Source: Nonomuraea helvata
Lineage (GTDB): Bacteria; Actinomycetota; Actinomycetes; Streptosporangiales; Streptosporangiaceae
Reading direction: 5' to 3'
DNA length: 64,000 bases
Assembly: GCF_039535785.1 (NCBI RefSeq)
Contig: NZ_BAAAXV010000001.1
Span: forward strand, 1,488,001 to 1,552,000
Made by a program: the position numbers and the translations under genes. Under the pieces are notes generated by a model, which searched no databases, was not told the DNA's origin, and saw nothing but the letters and a program-made list of their open reading frames with translations. Of this stretch, positions 8,015 through 16,439 are shown one piece after another (the first letter of the stretch is position 1; each line of letters opens with the position of its first letter).

Positions 8015-10435
8015 ATGAAAGATCACCTGCTCGGCTGGCTGCGAACACTCGACGAAGACAGGCTTGGCCGCGTCCTGGCCAACAGGCCCGACGCCATCGC
8101 CGCGCCCTGGCCGCGGCGGCTCGACACGCTGGCCCAGCGCCTGGGCAACGGCTTCGCCGTGATGGAGACACTGCGCTGCCTGCCGCTGCCCTGCCTGCAG
8201 CTGGCCGAGGCGGCCCTGGCCATGACCCGCCCCACGGCCGAGCGGCTGGCGCAGTTCGTGGACGCGCCGCTCGAAGAGGTGACCCCCTGGCTCGAACACC
8301 TCTACGACCACGCGCTGGCCTGGCCGGGCGACGGCGGCGTCATCCATCTCACGGAGGGCGTCGCCCGCTGGTGGTCCGCCCCGCTCAGCCTGGGCGAGCC
8401 ACTCGACCATTACCTCAACTCCTGGTCGATCGGCAACGACGCGCTGAACGCGCTCGCCCGCAACCTCGGCCTGTCCACCCAGGGCAACAAGCGCCGCGTC
8501 ATCGCCCGCGTCACCCAGGCGCTCAGCGACCGCGCCCGCCTCAGCGCGCTGGTGCGCGGCGCGCCTGACGGCACGGTCCCCCTGCTCGACCGGTTCGCCT
8601 GGCAGGGCCCCGCGCTGAACGTCGACGGCGGCAGGTTCGTCACGCCCGGCACGCCGGAGAAGTGGTGCGCCGACCACGGCCTGCTCTTCCGCCCGAGCTG
8701 GCACGTCGCGGAGATCCCCCGCGAGGTGGCGATCTGCCTGCGCGGTCCCGGCTACCACCCGGCCTACCGGCCCGAGCCGCCCGAGGTGGCGACGATCCCC
8801 GTCGACCCCGAAGAGGTCGACCACCTGATGACCCTGGCCGCGCCGCACGTCGTCGAGCGGTGCGCGGCCCTGCTCGACAACACCGCCAAGACACCGCTGC
8901 CGCTGCTCAAGACGGGCGGCGTGGGCGTGCGCGAGGTCCGCAGGATCGCCAAGGAGACCGGCTGCGACGAGGACGAGACGCGGCTGCTGCTGGAGGTCTG
9001 CACGGTGGCCCGGCTGCTGGCCTGGGACGAGCCGTCGGGCGGCATGATCCCCACCGACCGGTTCGACCGGTGGCGGCTCGACGAGGGTTCGGCGCGGCTG
9101 CGGGTCCTGCTTGCGGCGTGGTGGCGCATGGAGCGCTCGTCGCTACGGAAGATCGACGGCAAGTACGGCACCGTGCTCGGCGACGACCCCTCGGGCAGCG
9201 CGGTGGCCCGGATCCGCAGGGCCGTGCTGTCGGCCCTGGCCGACCTGCCGGCGGGCACCGCGTTCGCCGACCGCGACAGCCTCGTGGCCAACGTCCACTG
9301 GCACACGCCGCTGCTCGACCTGGAGCTGCTGGTGGCATGCGCGCCCGCGGTGCTCGACGAGGCCACGCTGCTGGGGCTGCTGGCCACCAACGCGATCACC
9401 GACCTGGGCAGGGCGCTGGCCGGGCTCACCGCGAAACCGGGCGACGAGAACGACGACGCCGTCCCCATGGTCGAGCACGACCCCGTGCTGGCCGAGGTGG
9501 CCACCAGGGCGCTGGCGAGCGTGCGCAGGAGCGCGCTGTTCGGGCCCGACCTGACCGCGGTCGTGACCGGGCCGCCGTCGGCGGAGCTGGCGGCGCTGCT
9601 CGACCGGGCCGCCGAACGCGAGTCGCGGGGCGCGGCCTCGGTGTGGCGCTTCACGACCGAGAGCGTGCGCCGGGCGCTCGACCACGGCTACGACGCCGAC
9701 GACCTGCTCGACGAGCTGGCCGCGGTCGGCACGATCCCGCAGCCGCTGGAGTACCTCGTACGCGACACCGCGCGCAGGCACGGCGAGGTCACGGTCACCA
9801 CGGTCGGATGCGTCATCCAGGCCGGCGACCCCGCGCTGCTGGCCGAGATCGCCGCGCACCGGCGGCTGAGCAGGCTCGGCATCCGGCTGCTGGCGCCCAC
9901 GGTGCTGGTGAGCGCGGCGCCGGCCGAGCGCACGCTGGCCGCGCTGCGAGAGGTCGGCTACTCCCCTGTGCCCGTCTCCGACACCGGCGAGATCACCGTC
10001 CACCGGGCCAGGCACGAGGAGCCGCAGGGCGGCAAGCTCATCCTGCTGCCCGGCGGCCAGGTGGCCGAGCTGTCGGAGTTTCCCGGCATCACCGAGATGG
10101 ATCCGCTTTCGTACATGTTCGCCGAGCCGACGCCGGACCCGTACGAGCACGCCCGCCGCCTCGTCGAGGCCGGCCGGTCCGACGACGAGACGAACGGCCG
10201 CACGTGGGCGATCATCGGCAGGATGGCCACCAGGCTGCCGACGGCGCAGCAGTCGCTGCTGGGCTTCGTGGTCGACCGGGGTGTGCGCGCCGGCATCACG
10301 CTGACCGACGGGCTGACCGCCACGATCAGCCACGGCGAGCTCAAGGGCGGCGCGCTGGACGCCTGGTGCGAGGAGGCAGGCGACTACCTGGAGTTCCCCC
10401 TCGCCGAGATCGTCGAGGTCAGGGGAGCTCTTTAG
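8015..10435 (+). CDS. Helicase-associated (XPB/Ssl2-like C-terminal) domain protein
   Basis: An 806-residue protein that matches, in my reading, the actinobacterial 'helicase-associated domain-containing protein' family. It has an N-terminal helical repeat (DHLLGWLRTLDEDRLGRVLA, GNKRRVIARVTQAL) and a C-terminal domain of the helicase_C_3 type (LSRLGIRLLAPTVLVSAAPA, HRARHEEPQG). I see no Walker A or DEAD box, so it is not a helicase by itself; it probably partners an XPB-type repair helicase encoded elsewhere. Its last 17 bp overlap the convergent siderophore-binding protein gene. Confidence 0.75.
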   Translation: MKDHLLGWLRTLDEDRLGRVLANRPDAIAAPWPRRLDTLAQRLGNGFAVMETLRCLPLPCLQLAEAALAMTRPTAERLAQFVDAPLEEVTPWLEHLYDHALAWPGDGGVIHLTEGVARWWSAPLSLGEPLDHYLNSWSIGNDALNALARNLGLSTQGNKRRVIARVTQALSDRARLSALVRGAPDGTVPLLDRFAWQGPALNVDGGRFVTPGTPEKWCADHGLLFRPSWHVAEIPREVAICLRGPGYHPAYRPEPPEVATIPVDPEEVDHLMTLAAPHVVERCAALLDNTAKTPLPLLKTGGVGVREVRRIAKETGCDEDETRLLLEVCTVARLLAWDEPSGGMIPTDRFDRWRLDEGSARLRVLLAAWWRMERSSLRKIDGKYGTVLGDDPSGSAVARIRRAVLSALADLPAGTAFADRDSLVANVHWHTPLLDLELLVACAPAVLDEATLLGLLATNAITDLGRALAGLTAKPGDENDDAVPMVEHDPVLAEVATRALASVRRSALFGPDLTAVVTGPPSAELAALLDRAAERESRGAASVWRFTTESVRRALDHGYDADDLLDELAAVGTIPQPLEYLVRDTARRHGEVTVTTVGCVIQAGDPALLAEIAAHRRLSRLGIRLLAPTVLVSAAPAERTLAALREVGYSPVPVSDTGEITVHRARHEEPQGGKLILLPGGQVAELSEFPGITEMDPLSYMFAEPTPDPYEHARRLVEAGRSDDETNGRTWAIIGRMATRLPTAQQSLLGFVVDRGVRAGITLTDGLTATISHGELKGGALDAWCEEAGDYLEFPLAEIVEVRGAL

Positions 10436-11435
10436 CCTTCTTCAGGTTGGCCACCAGGCCCTCGAGGAAGGCCGCGTAGCCCTGATAGCTGTAGGGCGCC
10501 TCGGCGTTCCACGGGTAGAGCTGGCCGGCCTTGACCGCGGGGAGCTTGGCGAAGGTGGGCTTCTTCAGCATCTCCTCGGGCTTGAGCGACTGGGTGCGGG
10601 TGTCGTAGAGGATCACGTCGGCGTCGTACTCGTCGGCGTTCTCCCAGCTCAGCGTCTGGAAGAAGCCGCCCTCGTCCACCTTGGCGGGCTTGACGACGTC
10701 CAGGCCCGCGTTCATGAGGTGCACGATGTCCGGGTACTCCGGCGGGTTGACCACCCACATCGCGTCGGCGCCGCCGGACATCATGAGGATCTTGAGGTTC
10801 TTGAACTGCGCCAGCTCCTCGGTGGCGGCCTCCATGCGGGCCTTGGCCTCGGCCACGCCCTCCATGCTCGCGCCCAGTGACGTGGCCAGCTCCTCGTACT
10901 TGCTGATCACCTGGGTCGCGCTGCGGCCGGTGAGCATGACGCCCGCGGTCGGGGCGACCTGCTCGATCGTGCTCTTCGACCTCTCCGGCACGTACCAGAG
11001 GGTGCCCTTGATGTACATGCTGCTGACCAGGAGGTCGGGCTGGAGCGAGATGTACTTCTCGACGTTGAACTCGTCCCAGACGTTGCCCAGGCCCTCGACC
11101 TTGGCGATGTCCACGTTGCCGACCTGGGGGTCCTTCGTGCCGTCCTGCAGCTTGTGCGGGCCGAAGACGGCGATGGGGCGCACGCCGAAGTCCCACAGGG
11201 CGGCCGCGGCGCCGACCTGGGCGACGATCCTGGAGGGCGCCTTGGGCTGGTCGATCTTCTTGCCGCGGTCGTCGATGAACGTCCAGGCCTGAGCCGCGGG
11301 GCCCGATGCGGTGGGGGCGGCCGTTCCCGTGGTGGTCGATTCGCCGCCGCACGCCGCCAGCGTCAGGGCCGCCGCGAGGCCTGCGGCGGACGCCAGGAAG
11401 CCCCTGCGAGCCAGTACCGGTCCCGACATGTCCAT
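10419..11435 (-). CDS. Iron-siderophore ABC transporter substrate-binding lipoprotein
   Basis: FecB/FhuD-type periplasmic-binding-fold lipoprotein of 338 residues that would hand ferric siderophores to the divergent permeases. The N-terminus has a twin-arginine signal (ARRGFLASAAGLAAALTLAA) ending in the lipobox LAAC. The mature part shows SRIVAQVGAAAALWDFGVRP and the long central helix of the class. Two iron boxes between it and the permease genes predict repression by an IdeR/DmdR-type regulator when iron is plentiful. ATG 11435 or 11429 may start it. Confidence 0.9.
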   Translation of the reverse strand: MDMSGPVLARRGFLASAAGLAAALTLAACGGESTTTGTAAPTASGPAAQAWTFIDDRGKKIDQPKAPSRIVAQVGAAAALWDFGVRPIAVFGPHKLQDGTKDPQVGNVDIAKVEGLGNVWDEFNVEKYISLQPDLLVSSMYIKGTLWYVPERSKSTIEQVAPTAGVMLTGRSATQVISKYEELATSLGASMEGVAEAKARMEAATEELAQFKNLKILMMSGGADAMWVVNPPEYPDIVHLMNAGLDVVKPAKVDEGGFFQTLSWENADEYDADVILYDTRTQSLKPEEMLKKPTFAKLPAVKAGQLYPWNAEAPYSYQGYAAFLEGLVANLKKAKELP

Positions 11436-11439
11436 CTCC

Positions 11440-11458
11440 TAAGGTTAGGCTTGCCTTC
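11440..11458. promoter_or_regulatory. Iron box (IdeR/DmdR type), copy 1
   Basis: TAAGGTTAGGCTTGCCTTC matches 14 of 19 positions of the IdeR/DmdR1 consensus TTAGGTTAGGCTAACCTAA. It sits 5 bp before the start codon of the binding-protein gene, where bound repressor would block its promoter. Confidence 0.65.
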
Positions 11459-11469
11459 CTACTTGGTCA

Positions 11470-11488
11470 TTAGATTAGCCTTACCTAA
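11470..11488. promoter_or_regulatory. Iron box (IdeR/DmdR type), copy 2
   Basis: TTAGATTAGCCTTACCTAA matches 16 of 19 positions of the IdeR/DmdR1 consensus. It lies 29 bp upstream of the permease start on the other strand, so both divergent units would respond to iron. Confidence 0.8.
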
Positions 11489-11516
11489 GTTTGACCGCCA
11501 CGAGAGGGGGAGTCGG

Positions 11517-12620
11517 GTGCGCCCGGCTGAGCAGAGCGCTGAGCACACCGCCGAGCACACCGCCGGGGCCGCGGACGCCGACCCGCCCATCGCCGCCGAG
11601 GGCGGCGGGCGCGCGGCGAGGGGGCGGACCGCCGCGCTGGCGGGTGGGCTCGTCGTCGCCGTGGCGGTGCTGGCGCTGGTGGCGATGGCGAGCGTGGCGC
11701 TCGGGGCGCGGTCCATGTCGTTCTCGACGGTGATCGACGCCTTCCTCGCCCCGGACGGCTCCGGCGACCACACGGTCATCCGCGAGCTGCGCGTCCCGCG
11801 TACGTTCCTCGGCCTCGGAGTGGGCGCCACGCTGGGGCTGGCGGGCGCGCTTATGCAGAGCCTCACCCGCAACCCCATGGCCGACCCCGGTCTGCTGGGC
11901 GTCAACCAGGGCGCGGCGCTCGGCGTCACGCTGGCGCTCGGTCTGTTCGGGCTCTCCGACCCGGCGCTCTACGTGTGGTTCGCGTTCGGCGGCGCCGCGC
12001 TGGCCTCCGTCGTCGTCTACGCCCTGGCCTCCGCGGGCCGCTCCGGCTCCAGCCCCGTACGTCTCGCGCTCGCCGGCGTCGCCCTCGGCATGGTGTGCAC
12101 GGCGGTCGCCTCGGCCATCCTGCGCATGGACACGCCAACGTTCGACCGGATGCGGTTCTGGCTGACCGGGTCGCTGGCCGGGCAGACGGCCGACACGCTG
12201 GTGCGGCTGGCGCCGTTCATGGTGGCGGGGCTGGCGCTCGGCCTGCTGCTGGCCAGGCCGCTCAACATGCTGGCACTCGGCGACGACGCCGGCAAGGCGC
12301 TGGGTGTGGCCGTGAACCGTACCAGGATCCTCACCGGGGTGGCCGTCACGCTGCTGTGCGGCGCCGCCACCGCCGCCGCAGGCCCGCTCTGGTTCGTGGG
12401 GCTGATCGTGCCGCACGCCGTCCGCGCGGTGGTGGGGCCCGACCAGCGGTGGGTGCTGCCGTACTCGACGCTGGCCGCGCCGGTGCTGCTGCTGGGGGCC
12501 GACGTGGTGGGCCGGGTCATCGCCCGGCCCGGAGAGGTGCAGGTGGGGATCGTGTGGGCGGTGATCGGCGCGCCGATCTTCATCGTGCTGGCCAGGCGGA
12601 AGCGGGTGGCGGCGCTGTGA
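11517..12620 (+). CDS. FecCD-family iron-siderophore permease, subunit 1
   Basis: A 367-residue inner-membrane permease with about ten hydrophobic helices. Family signatures include LRVPRTFLGLGVGATLGLAG, MQSLTRNPMADPGLLGVNQG (the MQ.LTRNPLA..LLG motif) and GPLWFVGLIVPHAVR, the coupling region contacting the ATPase. GTG 11517 is preceded by GAGAGGGGGAG, an excellent ribosome site; the frame upstream is only antisense to the binding-protein gene. The first 45 residues form an Ala/Glu-rich cytoplasmic tail. Its stop overlaps the next start (GTGA). Confidence 0.9.
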   Translation: MRPAEQSAEHTAEHTAGAADADPPIAAEGGGRAARGRTAALAGGLVVAVAVLALVAMASVALGARSMSFSTVIDAFLAPDGSGDHTVIRELRVPRTFLGLGVGATLGLAGALMQSLTRNPMADPGLLGVNQGAALGVTLALGLFGLSDPALYVWFAFGGAALASVVVYALASAGRSGSSPVRLALAGVALGMVCTAVASAILRMDTPTFDRMRFWLTGSLAGQTADTLVRLAPFMVAGLALGLLLARPLNMLALGDDAGKALGVAVNRTRILTGVAVTLLCGAATAAAGPLWFVGLIVPHAVRAVVGPDQRWVLPYSTLAAPVLLLGADVVGRVIARPGEVQVGIVWAVIGAPIFIVLARRKRVAAL

Positions 12621-13624
12621 CCATCCGCGTCGGCCCCTGGTCCGTACGGCTCGCGCCCCGCGCCCTGGCCGTCAGCGCGGCCCTCGTCGTGATCGCCTGC
12701 GCGGTGACCGTGGCGGCCATCTCGACGGGCGAGTTCACGGTTCCCGTGCCCGACATCGTCTCCGCGCTCTTCGGCCAGGGCACGCCGGTCGCCGAGCTGA
12801 TCGTCAGCAAGCTCCGCGCCCCTCGCGTGGTGACGGGGCTGCTGGTCGGGGCGGCGTTCGGGGTGAGCGGCGCGATCTTCCAGAGCCTCACCAGGAACCC
12901 CCTGGGCAGCCCCGACTTCATCGGCCTCACCGCGGGCGCCTCGACGGGCGGCATCGTCGCCGTGGTCGCGGGCGGCTCGGCCCTGACGATCGCCGGCGGC
13001 GCGCTGGCCGGCTGCGTGGTGACGGCCGCGCTGGTGTACGCGATGGCGTTCCGCGGCGGCGTGCAGGGCTACCGGCTGGTCCTGGTCGGCATCGGGGCCA
13101 ACGCGCTGCTGCTGGCGGTCAACTCGTACCTGCTGACCCGGGCCGACATCAACGACGCGGCCACCGCGGGCTCCTGGCTCACCGGCAGCCTGAGCGGGCG
13201 CGGGTGGGACCACGCGGTCCCCGTGGCCCTGGCGCTGGCCGTGCTGCTGCCGGTGTGCGCGTTCGTGGCGCGGCCGATGCGGATGATCGAGATGGGTGAC
13301 GACGCGGCCAAGGCCATGGGGATCAGGGTCGAGGTCGTGCGCGCGGCGGCGATCACGGTCGGCGTGCTGCTGTCCGGGGTGGCCACGGCCGCCGCCGGGC
13401 CCGTCGTCTTCGTCGCGCTCGCGGCGCCCCAGCTCGCCCGGCGGCTCACCCGCTCGCCAGGGGTGACGATGGGGGCGTCGGCGCTGATGGGGGCCGTCCT
13501 GCTCACCGCCGCCGACCTGGCCGCGCAGCGTGTGCTCGCCCCCACCCAGCTGCCCGTCGGCGTGCTGACCGCCGCGATCGGCGGCACGTACCTCGCCCTG
13601 CTCCTGCGAAAGGACCGCCGCTGA
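12617..13624 (+). CDS. FecCD-family iron-siderophore permease, subunit 2
   Basis: A 335-residue partner permease. It shows SKLRAPRVVTGLLVGAAFGV, FQSLTRNPLGSPDFIGLTAG and GPVVFVALAAPQLARRL in the expected positions. GTG 12617 overlaps the previous stop by four bases (GTGA), implying translational coupling and one heterodimeric channel. Confidence 0.9.
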   Translation: MTIRVGPWSVRLAPRALAVSAALVVIACAVTVAAISTGEFTVPVPDIVSALFGQGTPVAELIVSKLRAPRVVTGLLVGAAFGVSGAIFQSLTRNPLGSPDFIGLTAGASTGGIVAVVAGGSALTIAGGALAGCVVTAALVYAMAFRGGVQGYRLVLVGIGANALLLAVNSYLLTRADINDAATAGSWLTGSLSGRGWDHAVPVALALAVLLPVCAFVARPMRMIEMGDDAAKAMGIRVEVVRAAAITVGVLLSGVATAAAGPVVFVALAAPQLARRLTRSPGVTMGASALMGAVLLTAADLAAQRVLAPTQLPVGVLTAAIGGTYLALLLRKDRR

Positions 13625-13667
13625 TGCCCGTGGAAGAACCGGCGCTCAGAAAGGACGGGCGCTGATG
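13601..13667 (+). repeat. Imperfect duplication of the permease 3' end
   Basis: About 23 bp spanning the permease C-terminus and stop (LLRKDRR, then TGATG; near 13604-13626) recurs near 13645-13667 as GCTCAGAAAGGACGGGCGC followed by TGATG. The second copy provides the ribosome site and ATG of the ATPase gene. The first copy's ATG at 13624 opens a 13-codon reading frame ending LRKDGR, probably a relic of a small tandem duplication. Confidence 0.5.
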
Positions 13668-14468
13668 ACCGCCGCCCGGCTGTCAGGCACCGGCCTCACG
13701 CTCGCCTACGACCAGCGGGTCGTGGCGACCGGCCTGAGCGTGACGATCCCCGACGAGTCCTTCACCGTGATCATCGGCCCGAACGCCTGCGGCAAGTCCA
13801 CCCTGCTGCGCGCCCTGGCCCGGATGCTCAAGCCGAAGGCGGGCGCGGTGCACCTGGACGGGAGCGTGATCACGTCGCTGCCCTCCAAGGAGGTGGCGCG
13901 GCGGCTCGGCCTGCTCCCCCAGAGCTCGATCGTGCCGGACGGGATCACCGTGGCCGACCTGGTGGCCAGGGGCCGCTACCCGCACCAGCGGCTCATGCGG
14001 CAGTGGTCGCGCGCCGACGAGGCGGCGGTGGCCGAGGCCATGCGCGCCACCGACGTGGCGGAGCTCGCGGACCGCATCGTGGACGAGCTGTCGGGCGGGC
14101 AGCGGCAGCGGGTGTGGCTGGCCATGGCGCTGGCCCAGGAGACACCGATCCTGCTGCTGGACGAGCCGACGACGTTCCTGGACATCTCCCACCAGATCGA
14201 GGTGCTGGACCTCTGCGCCGACCTGCACGAGACCGGCCGCACGATGGTGGCCGTCCTGCACGACCTGAACCAGGCCTGCCGGTACGCGACCCACCTGATC
14301 GTGATGCGGGCCGGGGAGATCGTCGCGGAGGGGGACCCGACGGAGATTGTCACGCCGGAGCTGGTGCACCGGGTGTTCGACCTGCGCTGCGAGATCATTC
14401 CCGACCCGCAGACCGGCACCCCGCTCATCGTCCCGGAGGCGCGCCGCCGCGTGCCCACCGCCCCCTGA
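13665..14468 (+). CDS. Iron-siderophore ABC transporter ATP-binding protein
   Basis: A 267-residue FecE/FepC-type ATPase energising uptake. GPNACGKSTLLRAL is the Walker A, SGGQRQRVWLAMALAQ the signature, LLLDEPTTFLD the Walker B and VLHDLNQACRYATH the switch His. Note GPNACGKST in place of the common GPNGCGKST; Ala is tolerated there. Last gene of the permease operon, with a good AAAGGACGGGC ribosome site. Confidence 0.95.
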   Translation: MTAARLSGTGLTLAYDQRVVATGLSVTIPDESFTVIIGPNACGKSTLLRALARMLKPKAGAVHLDGSVITSLPSKEVARRLGLLPQSSIVPDGITVADLVARGRYPHQRLMRQWSRADEAAVAEAMRATDVAELADRIVDELSGGQRQRVWLAMALAQETPILLLDEPTTFLDISHQIEVLDLCADLHETGRTMVAVLHDLNQACRYATHLIVMRAGEIVAEGDPTEIVTPELVHRVFDLRCEIIPDPQTGTPLIVPEARRRVPTAP

Positions 14469-14478
14469 CCCCGTCCCC

Positions 14479-15078
14479 TCAGAGGCCCGTGGTGAGAGCG
14501 GTGGCGAGCGTGGTGACGGCGGCGACGGCCCGGGCCTGACCGTAGGCCTCCTTCAGGACGCCCGCTGACTCCGCGCTCATCGCGGCAAGGAGCGTGTGGG
14601 ACAGCGCGTCGGCGTCGCAACGGTGGCGGGCCTCGGCCAGGAGGAGCGCGACGTGCCGGTGCCAGAAGCGGTAGGCCCCGATCCGGTAGCGGGCCCCCGG
14701 GCTGGCGGTCTCCGACATGCGCACCAGGTCCAGGTGGGCGAAGAGGTACTCCAGGTAGGCGGCCACGAACGCGTCCAGGCGTTCGGCAGCCGGGGCGCCG
14801 GGACCCAGGGGTGGTGGGCCGGAGAGGATGCGCTGCTGGAGGTCGCGTTCGCGGGCGTCCAGGAGCGCCACCGCGAGACCTGACTTGTCGCCGAATCGGC
14901 GGAACAGGGTGCCCTTGCCCACGCCGGCCTCCGCCGCGACGGCGTCCATCGAGACCGCCTCCACCCCCTTCTCCGCGAACAGCCGGGCAGCGGCGCACAG
15001 CACCTTCTCCCGGTTGCGTGCCGCGTCCGCCCGCTCCTTCACCGGCCGGCCCACCAGAAACTCCAGCGACTCAGACAT
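14479..15078 (-). CDS. TetR-family transcriptional regulator
   Basis: A 199-residue regulator. Residues 20-65 hold the TetR helix-turn-helix (KVLCAAARLFAEKGVEAVSM, then AEAGVGKGTLFRRFGDK). The remainder is a helical ligand-binding domain for an unknown effector. ATG 15078 begins MSESLEFLVG; the longer ATG 15102 would include the operator itself. A perfect palindrome 6 bp upstream suggests autoregulation, and the same site could control whatever is transcribed rightward. Confidence 0.9.
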   Translation of the reverse strand: MSESLEFLVGRPVKERADAARNREKVLCAAARLFAEKGVEAVSMDAVAAEAGVGKGTLFRRFGDKSGLAVALLDARERDLQQRILSGPPPLGPGAPAAERLDAFVAAYLEYLFAHLDLVRMSETASPGARYRIGAYRFWHRHVALLLAEARHRCDADALSHTLLAAMSAESAGVLKEAYGQARAVAAVTTLATALTTGL

Positions 15079-15083
15079 GATTC

Positions 15084-15095
15084 GGACTATAGTCC
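15084..15095. promoter_or_regulatory. TetR operator palindrome
   Basis: GGACTATAGTCC is a perfect 12-bp palindrome just upstream of the TetR gene, overlapping where its promoter must lie. Typical size and place for an autoregulatory TetR operator. Confidence 0.6.
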
Positions 15096-15123
15096 AGTTC
15101 AATGCCGAGGAGCACAGGCGAGC

Positions 15124-16389
15124 TCAGAGTGCTCCGCAGCGGCGCACCGCGAGCAGCGCCAGGGCCCGCGTGACCTCGCGCAGCTCCCTCAGCTCGACCT
15201 GCTCCCTGGGGGCGTGCGCGAACCGCACGTCCCCGGGCCCGTAGTGCAGCGTCGGGATCCCGCCGGCCGCGTACAGCCGCAGGTCGCTCCCGTACGGCGC
15301 CGCGGACTCGGCCGGGCGCGCGCCCGTGACGTCGGCGACCGCCTGCCCGACCTCCTCCAGCAGCGCGTGGCCGGCCGGCAGCCGGCCGCTGGCGAACTGG
15401 CCGCCGGGCCAGGTCACCACCGGCGGGTTGGCGCGCAGCCAGGGATGCGCGACGGCCGCGACCGCCTCCTCGAACGCGGCCCGCGCCGCCGCCGGGTCCT
15501 CGTCCAGCCGCACCCCGAGCCGCCCCTCGGCGACCAGCAGGTCGGGCACCGTGCTGGCCCAGTCACCGGCGCGCACGGTGCCGATCTCGATCGGGTACGG
15601 CATCGCGTTGCCGCGGAAGAGGCCCGGGACGTCGCGGTTGCGCTCGGCCTCCAGCCGCCTGACGGCCTCGAAGACCGGCCAGAACACCTCGATCGCGTTG
15701 ACGCCCTCGTACCGCGTGGCCCCGTGCGCCGCCCGTCCGGCGATCTCCAGCCGGAACGTCAGCGCGCCCGCGTTGGCCGTGATGACCGTGCCGCTGGTGG
15801 GCTCGGTGATGACCGCGGCCTCCGCCGTGTGCCCCCTGTCCAGGGTGGCGAACGCGCCGAGCCCGCCGTCCTCCTCGCTGATCACGCAGTGCACGGCCAG
15901 CGGCCTGGCGAGCCTGATCCCGGCCTTCCTGATGGCCCGCGCCACGGCCAGGTTGGCGACCAGGCCGGCCTTCATGTCGCAGGCGCCCCTGCCGTGCAGC
16001 ACGTCGCCGGTGATCCGGGCGGCGAACGGGTCGCTGCCCTCCCACTTGGCCAGGTCGCCGGTGGGGACGACGTCCACGTGGCCCTGGAGCGCGAGCGCGG
16101 GCGGTCCTCCACTCGAGTCGGCGCCCTCGCTGACGGCCACGACGCCGTACCCCTCGGTCCTGGGCGCCTCGGTGCCGGGGAAGCCGGCACGGCCGGTCAG
16201 GTCGGCGAGGTCGAGCTTCCAGACGTCCACGTCCATGCCGGCCTCGGTGAGCAGGCGGGCGAAGCGGTGCTGCAGCTCGGACTCGGCGTCGGTGCCGGTG
16301 ACGCTGGGGACCCTGACGGTCTCGGCCAGCAGGCTCACGGTTTCGGCCTCGTCGATGGCGTTCAGGACCTCGGCTTCCACGTCGCGCAT
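15124..16389 (-). CDS. M20-family metallopeptidase (ArgE/DapE/ACY1-like)
   Basis: A 421-residue cytosolic amidohydrolase with two-zinc chemistry. LQGHVDVVP gives the first ligand His with its Asp, GRGACDMKAG the bridging Asp, SEEDGG the catalytic Glu and second ligand, ITEP the fourth, and HYGPGDVRFAHAPREQV the last His. The lid domain lies around residues 195-310. Substrate not predictable: N-acyl amino acids or succinyl-diaminopimelate-like amides are possible. Divergent from the endonuclease/phosphatase-like gene with a 50-bp gap. Confidence 0.9.
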   Translation of the reverse strand: MRDVEAEVLNAIDEAETVSLLAETVRVPSVTGTDAESELQHRFARLLTEAGMDVDVWKLDLADLTGRAGFPGTEAPRTEGYGVVAVSEGADSSGGPPALALQGHVDVVPTGDLAKWEGSDPFAARITGDVLHGRGACDMKAGLVANLAVARAIRKAGIRLARPLAVHCVISEEDGGLGAFATLDRGHTAEAAVITEPTSGTVITANAGALTFRLEIAGRAAHGATRYEGVNAIEVFWPVFEAVRRLEAERNRDVPGLFRGNAMPYPIEIGTVRAGDWASTVPDLLVAEGRLGVRLDEDPAAARAAFEEAVAAVAHPWLRANPPVVTWPGGQFASGRLPAGHALLEEVGQAVADVTGARPAESAAPYGSDLRLYAAGGIPTLHYGPGDVRFAHAPREQVELRELREVTRALALLAVRRCGAL

Positions 16390-16439
16390 GGCGGACAGCC
16401 TCTCATGAACCCAAAGCGGGCTTCATGGTGATACAGGGC

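Noticed and set aside
8015..10435. Calling the large protein a helicase
   Set aside because: No Walker A, DExH or motif VI visible; only the associated C-terminal-type domain is supported.
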